Assembly (NCBI RefSeq): GCF_000759795.1
Contig: NZ_BBMZ01000012.1
Location: 62,001 to 126,000, forward strand
Direction of reading: 5' to 3'
From: Pseudescherichia vulneris NBRC 102420
Lineage (GTDB): Bacteria > Pseudomonadota > Gammaproteobacteria > Enterobacterales > Enterobacteriaceae
DNA length: 64,000 nt
This document shows, piece after piece, positions 1-12,453 of this stretch. The notes under the pieces were generated by a model. It searched no databases. It was not told the origin of the DNA and was given only the letters and a program-made list of their open reading frames with translations. Numbering within the stretch: the stretch's first letter is position 1; the number at the start of each line of letters is the position of its first letter. The position numbers and the translations under genes were made by a program.

Positions 1-25
1 ATTATTACCTGTAGTAACTAACGGG

Positions 26-1504
26 TTATTTTTCCTGCGCGGTTTTGCGCAGGGAGAGGTAGTCCAGCAGCCCGCCGTAGAGAATGCCGCCTACGGCCAG
101 CAGTGCGCCGATCTCTAACAGCAGCCCGGCGAAAGCCCATGAGGTCACACCGAGGGCGTTAAGCGCAATGACCCCCAGCCAAACCGCCAGCAGCACGCAG
201 CCCACGGCCAGCGTGCGGAGCGCCAGCTGGTAGGCACCGGCATAGCGGGTGCGGGGAAGAAAGCCGTCGGTGCGCTGGGTATAGGCCAGCGTCTCTTTAC
301 ATACCAGCAGCAGGAGCAGCCCCGGCACGGCGGCGATCACCGAGAAGAGATAAAACGTCGACCAGCCCCAGCTCTCGACAAACCAGCCGGCGATAGGGCC
401 AACGTAAACGCGCCCGATGGCCGAGAGAGCAGAGAGCAAGGCGAACTGGGTGGCGGAAAACGACTTGTTGCACAGGGTCATCAGCAGGGCAACAAACGCG
501 GCCGTCCCCATCCCGCCGCACAGGTTCTCAAAGAATACCGCCGCCGCCATACTGTAGAGATGCTTATCCGTTACCGACAGCAGCCAGTAGCCCGCGTTTG
601 AGGCTCCCTGCAGGATGCCAAAGATCAGCAGGGCGCGGAACAGCGTCAGGCGCTGCATCAGCACGCCGCCGTACAGCGCCCCGAGAATGGTTGCGATCAG
701 CCCGAGCGTCTTATTCACCACGCCGACGTCACCTGCGTCAAACCCCACACCGCGGATCAGAAAGGTGGTGGTCAGGCTCATGGCGAAAGCGTCACCCAGC
801 TTATAAAGGACGATAAGTAGTAGGATCAGCCAGGCGTTGTTACGCCCGAAGAAGTCACGCAGCGGGGCAACTACGGCCTGCTCCAGCGATTTCGGTACCG
901 GCACGGCATCATCCGGCTCGGGAGCCAGCAGGGTAGCAATAATGCAGGGCAGCATCAGCGCCGCCATCAGCCAGTACATTCCCTGCCAGCCAAGCCAGCG
1001 GTCCGCCAGCCACAGCGCCAGCCCACCAGAGACCAGCATGCCGAGGCGGTAGCCCAGCACGCTGATGGCTGCCCCTGCGCCACGCTCTTCGGCAGGCAGC
1101 ACGTCCGTCTTCCAGGCATCGAACACAATATCCTGCGAGGCGGAGCAGAAGGCGATGATAACCGCCAGCCCCGCCATCCAGCGCAGCTGCGAGGTGGGCT
1201 CAAGGAAGCCCATCCCTGCAATAGCGATCAGCAGCAGGATCTGGGTAGTCAGCAGCCAGCCGCGACGACGGCCAAAGAACGGCGGCGTATAGCGGTCCAT
1301 TACCGGCGACCATAAAAACTTAAACACGTAGGCCTGGCCCACCAGCGAAAAGAAGCCGATGGTCTTCAGGTCAATGTTTTCGACGGTCATCCACGCCTGA
1401 AGCGTGCCGGAGGTCAGGGCAAGGGGAAGGCCTGAGGCAAAACCCAGGATCAGTAGGATGGCTGACTTAGGCTGCTGAAAGATGCGTAGGTAGCGATTGG
1501 ACAT
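26..1504 (-). CDS. ampG: AmpG muropeptide MFS permease
   Basis: Inner-membrane importer of anhydro-muropeptides (GlcNAc-anhydroMurNAc peptides) for cell-wall recycling; in species with inducible AmpC beta-lactamase it supplies the inducing signal. The 492-residue protein matches the family length of about 491. It is strongly hydrophobic throughout, with an MFS-type N-terminus (ILLILGFASGLPLALTSG) and many membrane segments. It lies 43 bp downstream of yajG on the same strand, the conserved yajG-ampG arrangement, with a strong hairpin between the genes. The start MSNRYLRIFQQP agrees with the family; no strong Shine-Dalgarno is visible before it. Identification is by sequence and synteny. Confidence 0.96.
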   Translation of the reverse strand: MSNRYLRIFQQPKSAILLILGFASGLPLALTSGTLQAWMTVENIDLKTIGFFSLVGQAYVFKFLWSPVMDRYTPPFFGRRRGWLLTTQILLLIAIAGMGFLEPTSQLRWMAGLAVIIAFCSASQDIVFDAWKTDVLPAEERGAGAAISVLGYRLGMLVSGGLALWLADRWLGWQGMYWLMAALMLPCIIATLLAPEPDDAVPVPKSLEQAVVAPLRDFFGRNNAWLILLLIVLYKLGDAFAMSLTTTFLIRGVGFDAGDVGVVNKTLGLIATILGALYGGVLMQRLTLFRALLIFGILQGASNAGYWLLSVTDKHLYSMAAAVFFENLCGGMGTAAFVALLMTLCNKSFSATQFALLSALSAIGRVYVGPIAGWFVESWGWSTFYLFSVIAAVPGLLLLLVCKETLAYTQRTDGFLPRTRYAGAYQLALRTLAVGCVLLAVWLGVIALNALGVTSWAFAGLLLEIGALLAVGGILYGGLLDYLSLRKTAQEK

Positions 1505-1513
1505 AGGAGATGG

Positions 1514-1539
1514 GCTGACCCGGCGCGAACCGGGTCAGC
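1514..1539 (-). other. Hairpin in the yajG-ampG intergenic gap
   Basis: Perfect 10-bp inverted repeat (GCTGACCCGG / CCGGGTCAGC) with a 6-nt loop between the yajG stop and the ampG start. There is no U-tract after it, so it looks more like an mRNA-stabilising or processing hairpin, or an attenuator lowering ampG expression, than a full terminator. Confidence 0.5.
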
Positions 1540-1547
1540 GGGCAGAA

Positions 1548-2126
1548 TTAACGCGCGTTCTGCTTGATGAAATCGTGGATGCTGGTGTCCTGAGACATGT
1601 CAGCGATGGTATCGGTCAGCACGCTGTTCACGCTGTCGGCGATGTTTTTATTCGACGCCTGCAGTGCACCTTCAACCGAGTAGTTCGCACGGTAGTTTTT
1701 GGTCATCTTGTTGCCGTTCGGGGCAGTAGCGATGATCGCGATATCGGCTTTGGTGGCGATGTTGTAGCGCACGTTGCCCTGGGAGACGTCAGCGTAGAGC
1801 TGGCTCACGATGATCTGCAGATTCACCGCGCCGTTCGGGCCAATCATGTAGCCGCGAGCGGTCATCTGTTTCTCCAGCACTTCCTGCAGCAGGAAACGCA
1901 GGTCGCGGGAGGCGGTCAGGGTCACCAGCTGGTTGTCGCGGGTCACTTTTGCCAGCGCCTGATCCTGACGCTGATCGGCACCGTTGATGCTCACGGTCAC
2001 GCCCATCAGGCTTGGATCCTGCTGCGGCAGGGTAATTTTGGGGGAGACATCAATAGTCGTAGGGGGCGTAGCACAGCCAGCCAGCATAAACAGCGCGACC
2101 AGCGGGAAAAGCACTTTTTTTAACAT
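1548..2126 (-). CDS. yajG: YajG family lipoprotein
   Basis: Putative outer- or inner-membrane-anchored lipoprotein of unknown function, first gene of the yajG-ampG unit. I start it at the ATG giving MLKKVLFPLVALFMLAGCATPP, because this creates a clean type II signal peptide with lipobox LAGC; the longer in-frame extension upstream is not signal-like. The resulting 192 residues match the family. The mature part is a soluble mixed alpha/beta domain with no visible catalytic motif. It is divergent from bolA. Confidence 0.93.
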   Translation of the reverse strand: MLKKVLFPLVALFMLAGCATPPTTIDVSPKITLPQQDPSLMGVTVSINGADQRQDQALAKVTRDNQLVTLTASRDLRFLLQEVLEKQMTARGYMIGPNGAVNLQIIVSQLYADVSQGNVRYNIATKADIAIIATAPNGNKMTKNYRANYSVEGALQASNKNIADSVNSVLTDTIADMSQDTSIHDFIKQNAR

Positions 2127-2375
2127 ATAAGAGATCTCTGTGAATCTTAAGCTTATAAAGGGGTAATTCGCGTCATCATAACATTGCCAACGGCCGGGGC
2201 AACCCGGCAATGCATGTAAATTCATCGCCTTGTGCATTTTGTGCTCACAAATCCTGTTTAGCCGCCCATAAAAGCGGCCTGAATGAGAATTTCTCCGGTG
2301 GGTTCATGCCTTTGAATGATAAAACGAGACGAACGCTAAATATTTGTTGTTTTCTTGTTATGGAAGCGGTAAAAG

Positions 2376-2383
2376 CGGCTAAT
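2376..2383 (+). promoter_or_regulatory. Gearbox-like -10 element for bolA
   Basis: CGGCTAAT about 48 bp before the bolA start resembles the extended -10 (CGGCnAGTA type) of the E. coli bolA gearbox promoter used in stationary phase. The rest of the 2127-2430 intergenic stretch shows no gene. Inferred from position and motif similarity only. Confidence 0.4.
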
Positions 2384-2430
2384 ATTTAAAGGGATGGGTT
2401 ACATCTGAACGCTGTCTGAGGAGTCTTTTC

Positions 2431-2748
2431 ATGATGATACGCGAACAAATAGAATCAAAATTAAGGGCAACGTTTGAACCCGCGTTCCTCGAAGTTGTTG
2501 ATGAAAGCTACCGTCACAATGTTCCGGCCGGTTCTGAAAGCCATTTCAAGGTGGTGCTGGTAAGCGATCGCTTTGCAGGCGAACGTTTTCTTAACCGCCA
2601 TCGAATGATTTACAGTACGTTAACCTCCGAGCTTGCCACGACGGTACACGCGCTGGCCCTGCATACCTACACCCTCAAAGAGTGGGAAGGTCTACAGGAT
2701 ACCCTCTTCGCGTCACCGCCCTGTCGAGGTGCGGGTACGATTGCGTAA
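2431..2748 (+). CDS. bolA: BolA morphogene / transcriptional regulator
   Basis: BolA-family protein of 105 residues. In E. coli it is induced in stationary phase and stress, affects cell shape and biofilm, and binds monothiol glutaredoxin through a conserved His. The sequence has the BolA fold pattern, with [25 protein letters not shown] as the conserved centre. The TGAGGAG Shine-Dalgarno 7-8 nt before ATGATG fixes the start; either of the two adjacent ATGs could be used. It is followed by an intrinsic terminator, so it is probably monocistronic. Confidence 0.95.
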   Translation: MMIREQIESKLRATFEPAFLEVVDESYRHNVPAGSESHFKVVLVSDRFAGERFLNRHRMIYSTLTSELATTVHALALHTYTLKEWEGLQDTLFASPPCRGAGTIA

Positions 2749-2820
2749 TAACTGAGTGCGTAATAAATGAGGTTTGCAACAGCGCGAACTTTTCCAGTAT
2801 GTTGCGTACAGAATATGTGA

Positions 2821-2847
2821 AAACGGCCTGCGGGCCGTTTTATTTTG
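2821..2847 (+). terminator. Intrinsic terminator after bolA
   Basis: AAAACGGCC-TGC-GGGCCGTTTT hairpin with an AAAA/TTTT extension and T-rich tail, 72 bp after the bolA stop. Confidence 0.75.
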
Positions 2848-2934
2848 TCTGAGTTTTGTTCGATAAGGCCAAAACTCAGACAAAAATTAGCCGTGAATTG
2901 TGAAAAAGGCCGCAACAGCGTGCAATAACCGTTC

Positions 2935-2963
2935 TCGACTCACAAAAGTGATGCCGCTATAAT
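2935..2963 (+). promoter_or_regulatory. Sigma-70 promoter of tig
   Basis: TCGACT (-35), a 17-bp spacer and a perfect TATAAT (-10) about 150 bp before tig. The 2749-3112 gap otherwise holds only the bolA terminator and the tig leader. Confidence 0.65.
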
Positions 2964-3103
2964 GCTGCGTCCTATTTTTTGAACGCCTTCGGGATGATTC
3001 TGGTGACAGGGAATGTGTATCTGATTCAAGAGAGCATCCCGGTTCTACGCAGCCACCTGACGTGGTCTGCGGATAGAGTTGACCGAGCACTCTGATTTTT
3101 TGA

Positions 3104-4411
<1,308 letters not shown>

Positions 4412-4444
4412 GTCACGTTTCCCGCTTTACTGCGGAAACGAAAG

Positions 4445-4474
4445 CCCGTCACCTGCTGGTGGCGGGTTTTTTTT
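4445..4474 (+). terminator. Intrinsic terminator after tig
   Basis: GC-rich hairpin CCCGTCACC / GGTGGCGGG (one wobble pair) followed by nine T residues. Confidence 0.85.
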
Positions 4475-4547
4475 TAACATTCGGCGGCTATCGGAAGAGT
4501 GCTAAAAGCACGTTTCAGTGTTAGCGTTACGCCAAAAGATTGTTATG

Positions 4548-4576
4548 CTTGAATTAAGATGATGCCATCCCCATAA
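4548..4576 (+). promoter_or_regulatory. Heat-shock (sigma-32) promoter of clpP
   Basis: CTTGAAT, a 14-bp spacer and CCCCATAA: a close fit to the sigma-32 consensus CTTGAAA / CCCCATnT, 120 bp upstream of clpP, which is heat-inducible in E. coli. Confidence 0.75.
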
Positions 4577-4696
4577 CAGGGAGACTATCAAGATTAACGC
4601 TTGCTGCAGATCCGTCCAAGGTGGTCGTAGTCAGACCAGTCAGAGTCAAGTAGAATCGGGACAGCAGGTTTATTCATATTTATCCAGGAGACGGAC

Positions 4697-5320
4697 ATGT
4701 CATACAGCGGCGAACGAGATAACTTTGCACCCCATATGGCGCTGGTGCCAATGGTTATTGAGCAGACTTCACGCGGTGAGCGCTCATTCGATATCTACTC
4801 TCGTCTTCTTAAAGAGCGCGTCATTTTCATGACTGGCCAGGTCGAAGACCATATGGCAAACCTGATCGTGGCGCAGATGCTGTTTCTGGAAGCAGAAAAC
4901 CCGGAAAAAGATATTTACCTGTATATTAATTCCCCAGGCGGGGTGATCACCGCCGGGATGTCAATCTATGACACCATGCAGTTTATCAAGCCTGACGTTA
5001 GCACCATCTGTATGGGTCAGGCGGCGTCCATGGGCGCATTCCTGCTGACCGCAGGGGCTAAAGGCAAGCGCTTCTGTCTGCCAAACTCACGCGTCATGAT
5101 CCACCAACCGCTGGGTGGCTATCAGGGCCAGGCAACGGATATCGAGATCCATGCGCGTGAAATTTTGAAAGTGAAGGGGCGCATGAATGAACTTATGGCA
5201 CACCACACGGGTCAATCATTAGAGCAGATTGAGCGCGATACCGAGCGTGACCGCTTCCTCTCCGCCGCTGAAGCGGTTGAGTACGGGCTGGTTGACTCAA
5301 TCTTGACCCATCGTAATTAA
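4697..5320 (+). CDS. clpP: ClpP protease proteolytic subunit
   Basis: Serine peptidase forming the double-heptameric chamber that works with ClpX or ClpA. At 207 residues it is nearly identical to E. coli. The catalytic triad is visible: Ser111 in [10 protein letters not shown], His136 in MIHQPLGG and Asp185 in DTERDRF. The first 14 residues (ending FAPHM) are the autoprocessed propeptide, so the mature enzyme starts at ALVPMV. The start follows CAGGAGACGGAC. clpX lies 125 bp downstream and is probably co-transcribed. Confidence 0.99.
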   Translation: MSYSGERDNFAPHMALVPMVIEQTSRGERSFDIYSRLLKERVIFMTGQVEDHMANLIVAQMLFLEAENPEKDIYLYINSPGGVITAGMSIYDTMQFIKPDVSTICMGQAASMGAFLLTAGAKGKRFCLPNSRVMIHQPLGGYQGQATDIEIHAREILKVKGRMNELMAHHTGQSLEQIERDTERDRFLSAAEAVEYGLVDSILTHRN

Positions 5321-5445
5321 TGCCCAGGCCTGACGAGTACCGCTATAATCATTGAGAGCGGCACGACGCTGTATCGCGTCTTGCGCCTGGAGTGGCATTT
5401 GCGTCGTCGTGTGCGGCACAAAAAACAGAAAAGAGGTTTTGACTC

Positions 5446-6720
5446 ATGACAGATAAACGCAAAGATGGTTCGGGCAAACTGTTGTACTGCTCTTTTTGCG
5501 GCAAAAGCCAGCATGAAGTGCGTAAGCTGATTGCCGGGCCGTCCGTGTATATCTGCGACGAGTGTGTCGATCTGTGTAACGACATCATTCGCGAAGAGAT
5601 TAAAGAAGTTGCGCCGCATCGTGAGCGCAGTGCGCTGCCGACGCCGCATGAAATTCGCCATCACCTGGACGACTATGTTATCGGTCAGGAGCAGGCCAAG
5701 AAAGTGCTGGCCGTCGCGGTTTACAACCACTACAAACGTCTGCGTAACGGTGATAGCAGCAACGGCGTTGAGCTGGGTAAAAGTAACATCCTGCTGATCG
5801 GGCCTACTGGCTCCGGTAAAACGCTGCTGGCCGAAACGCTGGCGCGTCTGCTTGATGTACCCTTTACCATGGCCGATGCTACCACGCTGACCGAAGCGGG
5901 CTACGTGGGCGAGGATGTGGAAAACATCATCCAGAAACTGCTGCAGAAGTGCGACTATGACGTACAGAAAGCGCAGCGCGGCATCGTCTACATTGACGAA
6001 ATCGATAAGATTTCCCGTAAGTCCGATAACCCGTCGATCACCCGTGACGTCTCGGGTGAAGGCGTTCAGCAGGCGCTGCTGAAGCTGATCGAAGGGACCG
6101 TGGCTGCCGTACCGCCGCAGGGCGGGCGTAAGCATCCGCAGCAGGAGTTTTTACAGGTTGATACCTCAAAAATCCTCTTTATCTGCGGCGGGGCCTTTGC
6201 TGGCCTGGATAAGGTGATCTCCCATCGTGTGGAAACCGGCTCCGGTATCGGTTTTGGCGCAACGGTGAAAGGCAAGTCCGAGAAGGCGAAAGAGGGCGAA
6301 CTGCTGGCGCAGGTAGAACCAGAAGATCTGATCAAATTTGGTCTGATCCCTGAGTTTATTGGCCGTCTGCCGGTGGTAGCGACGCTCAACGAGCTGAGCG
6401 AAGAAGCGCTGATCCAGATCCTGAAAGAGCCGAAAAACGCCCTGACCAAGCAGTACCAGGCGCTGTTTAATCTGGAAGGTGTCGATCTCGAGTTCCGCGA
6501 CGAAGCGCTGGACGCCATTGCGAAGAAAGCCAACGCCCGTAAAACCGGCGCGCGTGGCCTGCGCTCTATCGTAGAAGCGGCCCTGCTGGATACCATGTAC
6601 GATCTGCCTTCCATGGAAGATGTGGAAAAAGTGGTGATTGACGAAGCGGTTATCGCGGGTCAAACCAAACCCCTGCTGATTTATGGTAAACCGGAAGCGC
6701 AGCAGGCTTCTGGCGAATAA
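5446..6720 (+). CDS. clpX: ClpX ATPase, specificity subunit of ClpXP
   Basis: AAA+ unfoldase that recognises tagged substrates and feeds them to ClpP. At 424 residues it matches E. coli. The N-terminal zinc-binding domain uses Cys15, Cys18, Cys37 and Cys40. Walker A GPTGSGKT is at 119-126, Walker B VYIDEID at 181-187, the GYVG pore loop at 152-155, the RKH loop at 228-230 and the ClpP-docking IGF loop at 268-270, so all functional elements are intact. It lies downstream of clpP and ends in an intrinsic terminator before lon. Confidence 0.99.
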   Translation: MTDKRKDGSGKLLYCSFCGKSQHEVRKLIAGPSVYICDECVDLCNDIIREEIKEVAPHRERSALPTPHEIRHHLDDYVIGQEQAKKVLAVAVYNHYKRLRNGDSSNGVELGKSNILLIGPTGSGKTLLAETLARLLDVPFTMADATTLTEAGYVGEDVENIIQKLLQKCDYDVQKAQRGIVYIDEIDKISRKSDNPSITRDVSGEGVQQALLKLIEGTVAAVPPQGGRKHPQQEFLQVDTSKILFICGGAFAGLDKVISHRVETGSGIGFGATVKGKSEKAKEGELLAQVEPEDLIKFGLIPEFIGRLPVVATLNELSEEALIQILKEPKNALTKQYQALFNLEGVDLEFRDEALDAIAKKANARKTGARGLRSIVEAALLDTMYDLPSMEDVEKVVIDEAVIAGQTKPLLIYGKPEAQQASGE

Positions 6721-6747
6721 TTAGCCTATCCATACAAGCGGTTAACC

Positions 6748-6780
6748 AAAAAGGGGGGATTTTATCTCCCCTTTTATTTT
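6748..6780 (+). terminator. Intrinsic terminator after clpX
   Basis: AAAAGGGG / CCCCTTTT-type hairpin (arms around ATTTTAT) with a T-rich tail, 28 bp after the clpX stop. Confidence 0.8.
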
Positions 6781-6794
6781 TCCGTACTCCCGAC

Positions 6795-6822
6795 GTTGAA
6801 TGTAAGGGAAACATCCCCATAT
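6795..6822 (+). promoter_or_regulatory. Heat-shock (sigma-32) promoter of lon
   Basis: GTTGAA, a 14-bp spacer and CCCCATAT, 84 bp before lon. This matches the position and form of the known heat-shock promoter of E. coli lon. Confidence 0.75.
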
Positions 6823-6905
6823 ACTGATTTACATGTTAACGGTCGCATGACGCACAGACCTGCGGCCGGGTTACCAGGCGGACATTAAACTTAAGAGAGA
6901 GCTCT

Positions 6906-9260
6906 ATGACTTCTGAGCGTTCTGAACGCATTGAAATCCCCGTATTGCCGCTGCGCGATGTGGTGGTTTATCCGCACATGGTCATCCCCTTATTCGTAGG
7001 GCGGGAAAAATCGATTCGTTGTCTCGAAGCGGCCATGGACCAGGATAAAAAGATCATGCTGGTGGCGCAGAAAGAGGCGTCCACGGATGAGCCGGGTGTT
7101 AACGATCTGTTCACCGTCGGGACCGTGGCCTCTATTCTGCAGATGCTGAAGCTGCCGGACGGTACGGTAAAAGTACTGGTCGAAGGCCTGCAGCGTGCGC
7201 GCATCAGCGCCCTGTCTGACGACGGCGACTACTTCTCCGCGAAAGCCGAATACCTGGAATCGCCGGCTATTGACGAGCGTGAGCAGGAGGTGCTGGTTCG
7301 CACCGCGATTGGCCAGTTTGAAGGCTACATCAAGCTCAACAAAAAAATTCCACCGGAAGTGCTGACGTCGCTCAATAGCATCGACGATCCGGCACGTCTG
7401 GCTGACACCATCGCTGCCCATATGCCGCTGAAGCTGGCGGATAAGCAGTCCGTGCTGGAGATGTCCGACGTCAATGAACGTCTGGAGTATCTGATGGCGA
7501 TGATGGAGTCAGAGATCGACCTGTTGCAGGTTGAGAAGCGCATCCGTAACCGCGTTAAGAAGCAGATGGAGAAATCCCAGCGCGAGTACTATCTGAATGA
7601 GCAGATGAAGGCCATCCAGAAAGAGTTGGGCGAGATGGACGATGCGCCGGACGAAAACGAAGCGCTGAAGCGTAAGATCGACGCGGCGAAGATGCCGAAA
7701 GAGGCAAAAGAGAAAGCGGAAGCCGAGCTGCAGAAGCTGAAGATGATGTCTCCGATGTCGGCAGAAGCAACCGTGGTGCGTGGCTACATCGAGTGGATGA
7801 TCCAGGTGCCGTGGAACGCTCGCAGTAAGGTCAAAAAAGATCTGCGTCAGGCGCAGGAGATTCTGGATACCGATCACTACGGTCTGGAACGCGTGAAAGA
7901 TCGCATCCTTGAGTACCTTGCGGTTCAGAGCCGGGTGAACAAGCTGAAGGGGCCGATCCTCTGCCTGGTGGGACCGCCGGGGGTAGGTAAAACCTCTCTG
8001 GGGCAGTCCATTGCCAAAGCCACCGGACGTAAATACATCCGTATGGCGCTGGGCGGCGTGCGTGACGAAGCGGAAATTCGTGGTCACCGCCGGACCTATA
8101 TCGGCTCTATGCCGGGCAAGCTGATCCAGAAGATGGCCAAGGTTGGGGTGAAAAACCCGCTCTTCCTGCTGGATGAGATCGACAAGATGTCGTCGGACAT
8201 GCGTGGCGACCCGGCTTCGGCGCTGCTGGAAGTGCTGGATCCCGAGCAGAACGTGGCCTTCAGCGATCACTATCTTGAGGTCGACTACGATCTCAGCGAC
8301 GTGATGTTCGTTGCGACGTCAAACTCGATGAACATCCCTGCGCCGCTGCTGGACCGTATGGAAGTGATCCGTCTGTCGGGCTACACCGAAGATGAGAAGC
8401 TGAACATTGCCAAACGCCACCTGCTGCCGAAGCAGATTGAGCGTAACGCCCTGAAAAAAGGCGAGATTACGGTAGAGGATAGCGCCATTGTCGGCATTAT
8501 TCGTTACTACACCCGTGAAGCAGGTGTCCGTAGCCTGGAGCGTGAAATCTCCAAGCTGTGCCGTAAGGCGGTGAAACAGCTGCTGCTCGATCCGTCGCTG
8601 AAGCAGATCACCATCAACGGGGACAACCTCAACGAGTACCTGGGCGTTCAGCGCTTCGACTACGGTCGTGCGGATGATGAAAACCGCGTGGGTCAGGTGA
8701 CCGGTCTGGCGTGGACGGAAGTGGGCGGCGATCTGCTGACCATCGAAACCGCCTGCGTGCCGGGTAAAGGCAAGCTGACCTACACCGGCTCGCTGGGTGA
8801 GGTGATGCAGGAGTCCATTCAGGCGGCATTGACCGTGGTACGCGCGCGTGCAGAGAAGCTGGGCATTAACGGCGACTTCTACGAAAAACGCGATATCCAC
8901 GTTCACGTTCCGGAAGGGGCGACGCCGAAAGATGGCCCGAGCGCCGGTATTGCCATGTGTACGGCGCTGGTCTCCTGTCTGACCGGTAACCCGGTTCGCG
9001 CCGACGTGGCGATGACCGGTGAGATCACCCTGCGCGGTCAGGTTCTGCCGATTGGCGGCCTGAAAGAGAAGCTGCTGGCAGCGCACCGCGGCGGTATCAA
9101 GACCGTGCTGATCCCGTACGAGAACAAGCGTGACCTCGAAGAGATCCCGGAGAACGTGATTGCCGATCTCGACATTCACCCGGTGAAACGTATTGAGGAA
9201 GTGCTGACTCTGGCGCTGCAAAATGAGCCGTCAGGCATGCAGGTCGTTAGCGCAAAATAG
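6906..9260 (+). CDS. lon: Lon ATP-dependent protease
   Basis: Homohexameric AAA+ serine protease degrading misfolded and regulatory proteins. At 784 residues it is identical in length to E. coli Lon. An N-terminal substrate-binding domain ([19 protein letters not shown]) is followed by a coiled-coil region and the AAA+ module with Walker A GPPGVGKT around residues 356-363. The C-terminal protease domain has the Ser679 (DGPSAGIAM) - Lys722 ([11 protein letters not shown]) dyad. The start follows AAGAGAGAGCTCT. It has its own sigma-32 promoter and terminator. Confidence 0.99.
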   Translation: MTSERSERIEIPVLPLRDVVVYPHMVIPLFVGREKSIRCLEAAMDQDKKIMLVAQKEASTDEPGVNDLFTVGTVASILQMLKLPDGTVKVLVEGLQRARISALSDDGDYFSAKAEYLESPAIDEREQEVLVRTAIGQFEGYIKLNKKIPPEVLTSLNSIDDPARLADTIAAHMPLKLADKQSVLEMSDVNERLEYLMAMMESEIDLLQVEKRIRNRVKKQMEKSQREYYLNEQMKAIQKELGEMDDAPDENEALKRKIDAAKMPKEAKEKAEAELQKLKMMSPMSAEATVVRGYIEWMIQVPWNARSKVKKDLRQAQEILDTDHYGLERVKDRILEYLAVQSRVNKLKGPILCLVGPPGVGKTSLGQSIAKATGRKYIRMALGGVRDEAEIRGHRRTYIGSMPGKLIQKMAKVGVKNPLFLLDEIDKMSSDMRGDPASALLEVLDPEQNVAFSDHYLEVDYDLSDVMFVATSNSMNIPAPLLDRMEVIRLSGYTEDEKLNIAKRHLLPKQIERNALKKGEITVEDSAIVGIIRYYTREAGVRSLEREISKLCRKAVKQLLLDPSLKQITINGDNLNEYLGVQRFDYGRADDENRVGQVTGLAWTEVGGDLLTIETACVPGKGKLTYTGSLGEVMQESIQAALTVVRARAEKLGINGDFYEKRDIHVHVPEGATPKDGPSAGIAMCTALVSCLTGNPVRADVAMTGEITLRGQVLPIGGLKEKLLAAHRGGIKTVLIPYENKRDLEEIPENVIADLDIHPVKRIEEVLTLALQNEPSGMQVVSAK

Positions 9261-9290
9261 TGACCTCGCGCAAAGAGCGTCAATAAAAAC

Positions 9291-9329
9291 AAGGCTGGCA
9301 GCGCATTTCGGGCTTGCCAGCCTTTTTTT
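9291..9329 (+). terminator. Intrinsic terminator after lon
   Basis: AAGGCTGGCA / TGCCAGCCTT hairpin followed by T7. Confidence 0.85.
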
Positions 9330-9470
9330 GTATAGCTAATTTAGATGGCTGGTTTGCTGTATCATCAACAACGGGTGTTGTAAGGGCATGACAGGCCTGA
9401 TATAACTGCTGCGCGGTCGCACTTCGATGGATTAAGGTGCGATATAAATTATAAAGAGAGGAAGAGAAGA

Positions 9471-9743
9471 GTGAATAAATCTCAACTGATAGACAAAATT
9501 GCTGCAGGGGCTGATATCTCTAAAGCTGCGGCTGGACGTGCGTTAGATGCTTTAATTGCTTCTGTTACTGAATCTCTGCAAGCCGGGGACGAAGTTGCAC
9601 TGGTAGGTTTTGGTACTTTTGCGGTTAAAGAGCGTGCTGCCCGTACTGGTCGCAACCCGCAAACTGGCAAAGAGATCACCATCGCTGCCGCTAAAGTTCC
9701 GGGTTTCCGCGCAGGTAAAGCGCTGAAAGACGCGGTAAACTGA
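9471..9743 (+). CDS. hupB: DNA-binding protein HU beta subunit
   Basis: Nucleoid-associated HU subunit that bends DNA as a heterodimer with HupA. At 90 residues it has the HU signature [21 protein letters not shown] in the beta-arm region and C-terminal [19 protein letters not shown]. The start codon is GTG behind GAGAGGAAGAGAAGA, as in E. coli. It is monocistronic, with a terminator shortly after the stop. Placement between lon and ppiD is conserved. Confidence 0.98.
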   Translation: MNKSQLIDKIAAGADISKAAAGRALDALIASVTESLQAGDEVALVGFGTFAVKERAARTGRNPQTGKEITIAAAKVPGFRAGKALKDAVN

Positions 9744-9774
9744 TAGCGATCCCTCTCAGGATTGTGACAAAGTA

Positions 9775-9806
9775 CAAGGGCGCATCACCAGATGTGCCTT
9801 TTTTAT
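9775..9806 (+). terminator. Intrinsic terminator after hupB
   Basis: AAGG-CGCATC / GATGTG-CCTT hairpin with one bulged G, followed by TTTTTT. Confidence 0.75.
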
Positions 9807-9946
9807 TTGCGATGCCGGAATTAATCGGACCTGCGGGCTGACAACGGCCCCGGTTTCTTGTCACAATACGGCTTTACGCGCAGCGGCCCTGGACTGTTGG
9901 CGCTGCGTGAGACAGACAGTCACCTACAGCGGAGTGTTGTTACACC

Positions 9947-11821
9947 ATGATGGACAATTTACGCGCGGCGGCCAACCACGTCGTGCTCAAGATCATTCTG
10001 GGTTTGATTATCGTGTCATTCATTCTGACTGGCGTTGGTAACTACCTGATTGGCGGTAACAATAATTATGCCGCAAAAGTTAATGGCCAGGAGATCGGCC
10101 GCAGCCAGTTCGAAAATGCCGTAGCGGCAGAACGTAACCGCTTGCAGCAGAAGCACGGCGAGCGGTTCTCCGAGCTGGCCAGCAATGAAGCCTATATGAA
10201 GAGCATGCGTCAGCAGGTGCTGAGCCGCCTGATTGATGAAGCGCTGCTGGACCAGTATGCCCAGCATCTGGGCCTCGGCGTCAGCGACGAGCAGGTGAAG
10301 AAAGCCATCTTCTCAACCCAGGCTTTCCAGAACAACGGTAAGTTCGACAACGCACGCTATAACGCGCTGGTCAATCAGATGGGGATGACCGCCGATCAGT
10401 ATGCTCAGGCCCTGCGTAACCAGCTCACCTCCCAGCAGCTGATCAACGCCATTGCCGGCACTGACTTTATGCTGAAAGGTGAAACCGACGAGCTGGCCGC
10501 GCTGGTTGCGCAGCAGCGCATGGTGCGCACTGCAACCATCGACGTTAACACCCTGGCACAGCAGCAGACCGCCTCCGATCAGGAGATCGCCAGCTACTAC
10601 GAGCAGAACAAAAACAGCTTTATCGCACCGGAGCAGTTCCGCGTCAGCTACATCAAGCTGGATGCTGCCAGCATGCAGCAGAACGCCAGTGATGAAGAGA
10701 TCCAGGCCTACTACGATCAGCATCAGGATCAGTTTACCCAGCCGCAGCGTAATCGTTACAGCGTGATCCAGACCAAAACCGAAGACGAGGCGAAAGCGGT
10801 GCTGGATCAGTTAAGCAAAGGTGCTGATTTTGCCACCCTCGCCAAAGAGAAGTCGGCGGACATCATCTCTGCCCGCAACGGCGGCGATATGGGCTGGCTG
10901 GAAGACTCCACCACCCCAGATGAGCTGAAAAAGGCCGGTCTGAAAGAGAAAGGCCAGCTCTCCGGCGTGATTAAATCCTCCGTTGGTTTCCTGATCGTGC
11001 GTCTTGACGACGTTCAGCCTGCTCAGGTTAAGCCGTTTAACGACGTGCGTGACGAGCTGGCGGCGAAGGTGAAGCAGGAGAAAGGACTTGATGCCTACTA
11101 TGCCCTGCAGCAGAAAGTGAGCGATGCCGCGAGCAACGACAATGAGTCGCTGGCGGGTGCAGAGCAGGCGGCAGGCGTGAAAGCGGTTGAGACCGGCTGG
11201 TTTGGCCGCGACAACCTGCCGCAAGAGCTGAACTTCAAGCCGGTGTCTGACGCTATCTTCGGCGGCGCGCTGGTGGGTGAGAACGGTACGCCGGGTAATA
11301 ACTCCGACATTATTACGGTCGATGGCGATCGGGCATTTGTGCTGCGTGTGAGCGAGCATAAAGCCGAAGCCGTGAAGCCGCTGGAGGAAGTGAAAGCCCA
11401 GGTAAGCGATATCGTGAAGCACAATAAAGCTGTACAGCAGGCGAAGCTGAATGCCGACAAGCTGCTGGCTGACCTGAAAGCGGGTAAAGGCGACGAGGCG
11501 TTAAAAGCCGCAGGCCTGAGCTTTGGCGAGCCTAAAGCGCTGTCACGTATCGGTCAGGATCCACTGAGCCAGGCGGCCTTTACGCTGGCCCTGCCGGCGA
11601 AGGATAAGCCGGTCTACGGCGTTGCCAACGATATGCAGGGCAACGTGGTGCTGCTGGCGCTGGACGAAGTGAAAGCGGGCACCCTGCCGGACGCGCAGAA
11701 AAAAGCCATGGTTGAGGGGATTACTGAGAACAATGCCCAGATCTCTTTCGAAGCGCTGATGAGCAACCTGCGTAAAGAAGCCAAAATCAAAACGGGCGAC
11801 ATCATCGATCCGCAGCAGTAA
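9947..11821 (+). CDS. ppiD: PpiD periplasmic folding chaperone
   Basis: Inner-membrane-anchored chaperone that meets secreted proteins leaving the Sec translocon. It has 624 residues. A short cytoplasmic N-terminus (MMDNLRAAANHVV) leads to one transmembrane segment (about residues 14-36, KIILGLIIVSFILTGVGNYL), then a SurA-like N-terminal domain and an inactive parvulin-type domain around residues 265-357 (NRYSVIQTKTEDEAKAVL through GFLIVRLDDVQ). The start is the first of two ATG codons behind AGCGGAG. It follows hupB and precedes ybaV as in E. coli. Confidence 0.97.
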   Translation: MMDNLRAAANHVVLKIILGLIIVSFILTGVGNYLIGGNNNYAAKVNGQEIGRSQFENAVAAERNRLQQKHGERFSELASNEAYMKSMRQQVLSRLIDEALLDQYAQHLGLGVSDEQVKKAIFSTQAFQNNGKFDNARYNALVNQMGMTADQYAQALRNQLTSQQLINAIAGTDFMLKGETDELAALVAQQRMVRTATIDVNTLAQQQTASDQEIASYYEQNKNSFIAPEQFRVSYIKLDAASMQQNASDEEIQAYYDQHQDQFTQPQRNRYSVIQTKTEDEAKAVLDQLSKGADFATLAKEKSADIISARNGGDMGWLEDSTTPDELKKAGLKEKGQLSGVIKSSVGFLIVRLDDVQPAQVKPFNDVRDELAAKVKQEKGLDAYYALQQKVSDAASNDNESLAGAEQAAGVKAVETGWFGRDNLPQELNFKPVSDAIFGGALVGENGTPGNNSDIITVDGDRAFVLRVSEHKAEAVKPLEEVKAQVSDIVKHNKAVQQAKLNADKLLADLKAGKGDEALKAAGLSFGEPKALSRIGQDPLSQAAFTLALPAKDKPVYGVANDMQGNVVLLALDEVKAGTLPDAQKKAMVEGITENNAQISFEALMSNLRKEAKIKTGDIIDPQQ

Positions 11822-12355
<534 letters not shown>

Positions 12356-12453
12356 GTTTTGCTTGCGTCGTAGCCATTTTTTGCCATGCTAAAGAGGTCA
12401 TACCAGTTATGACCTTTGACCCTACATAACATAAGAAAAAAGGCTATTGCGCT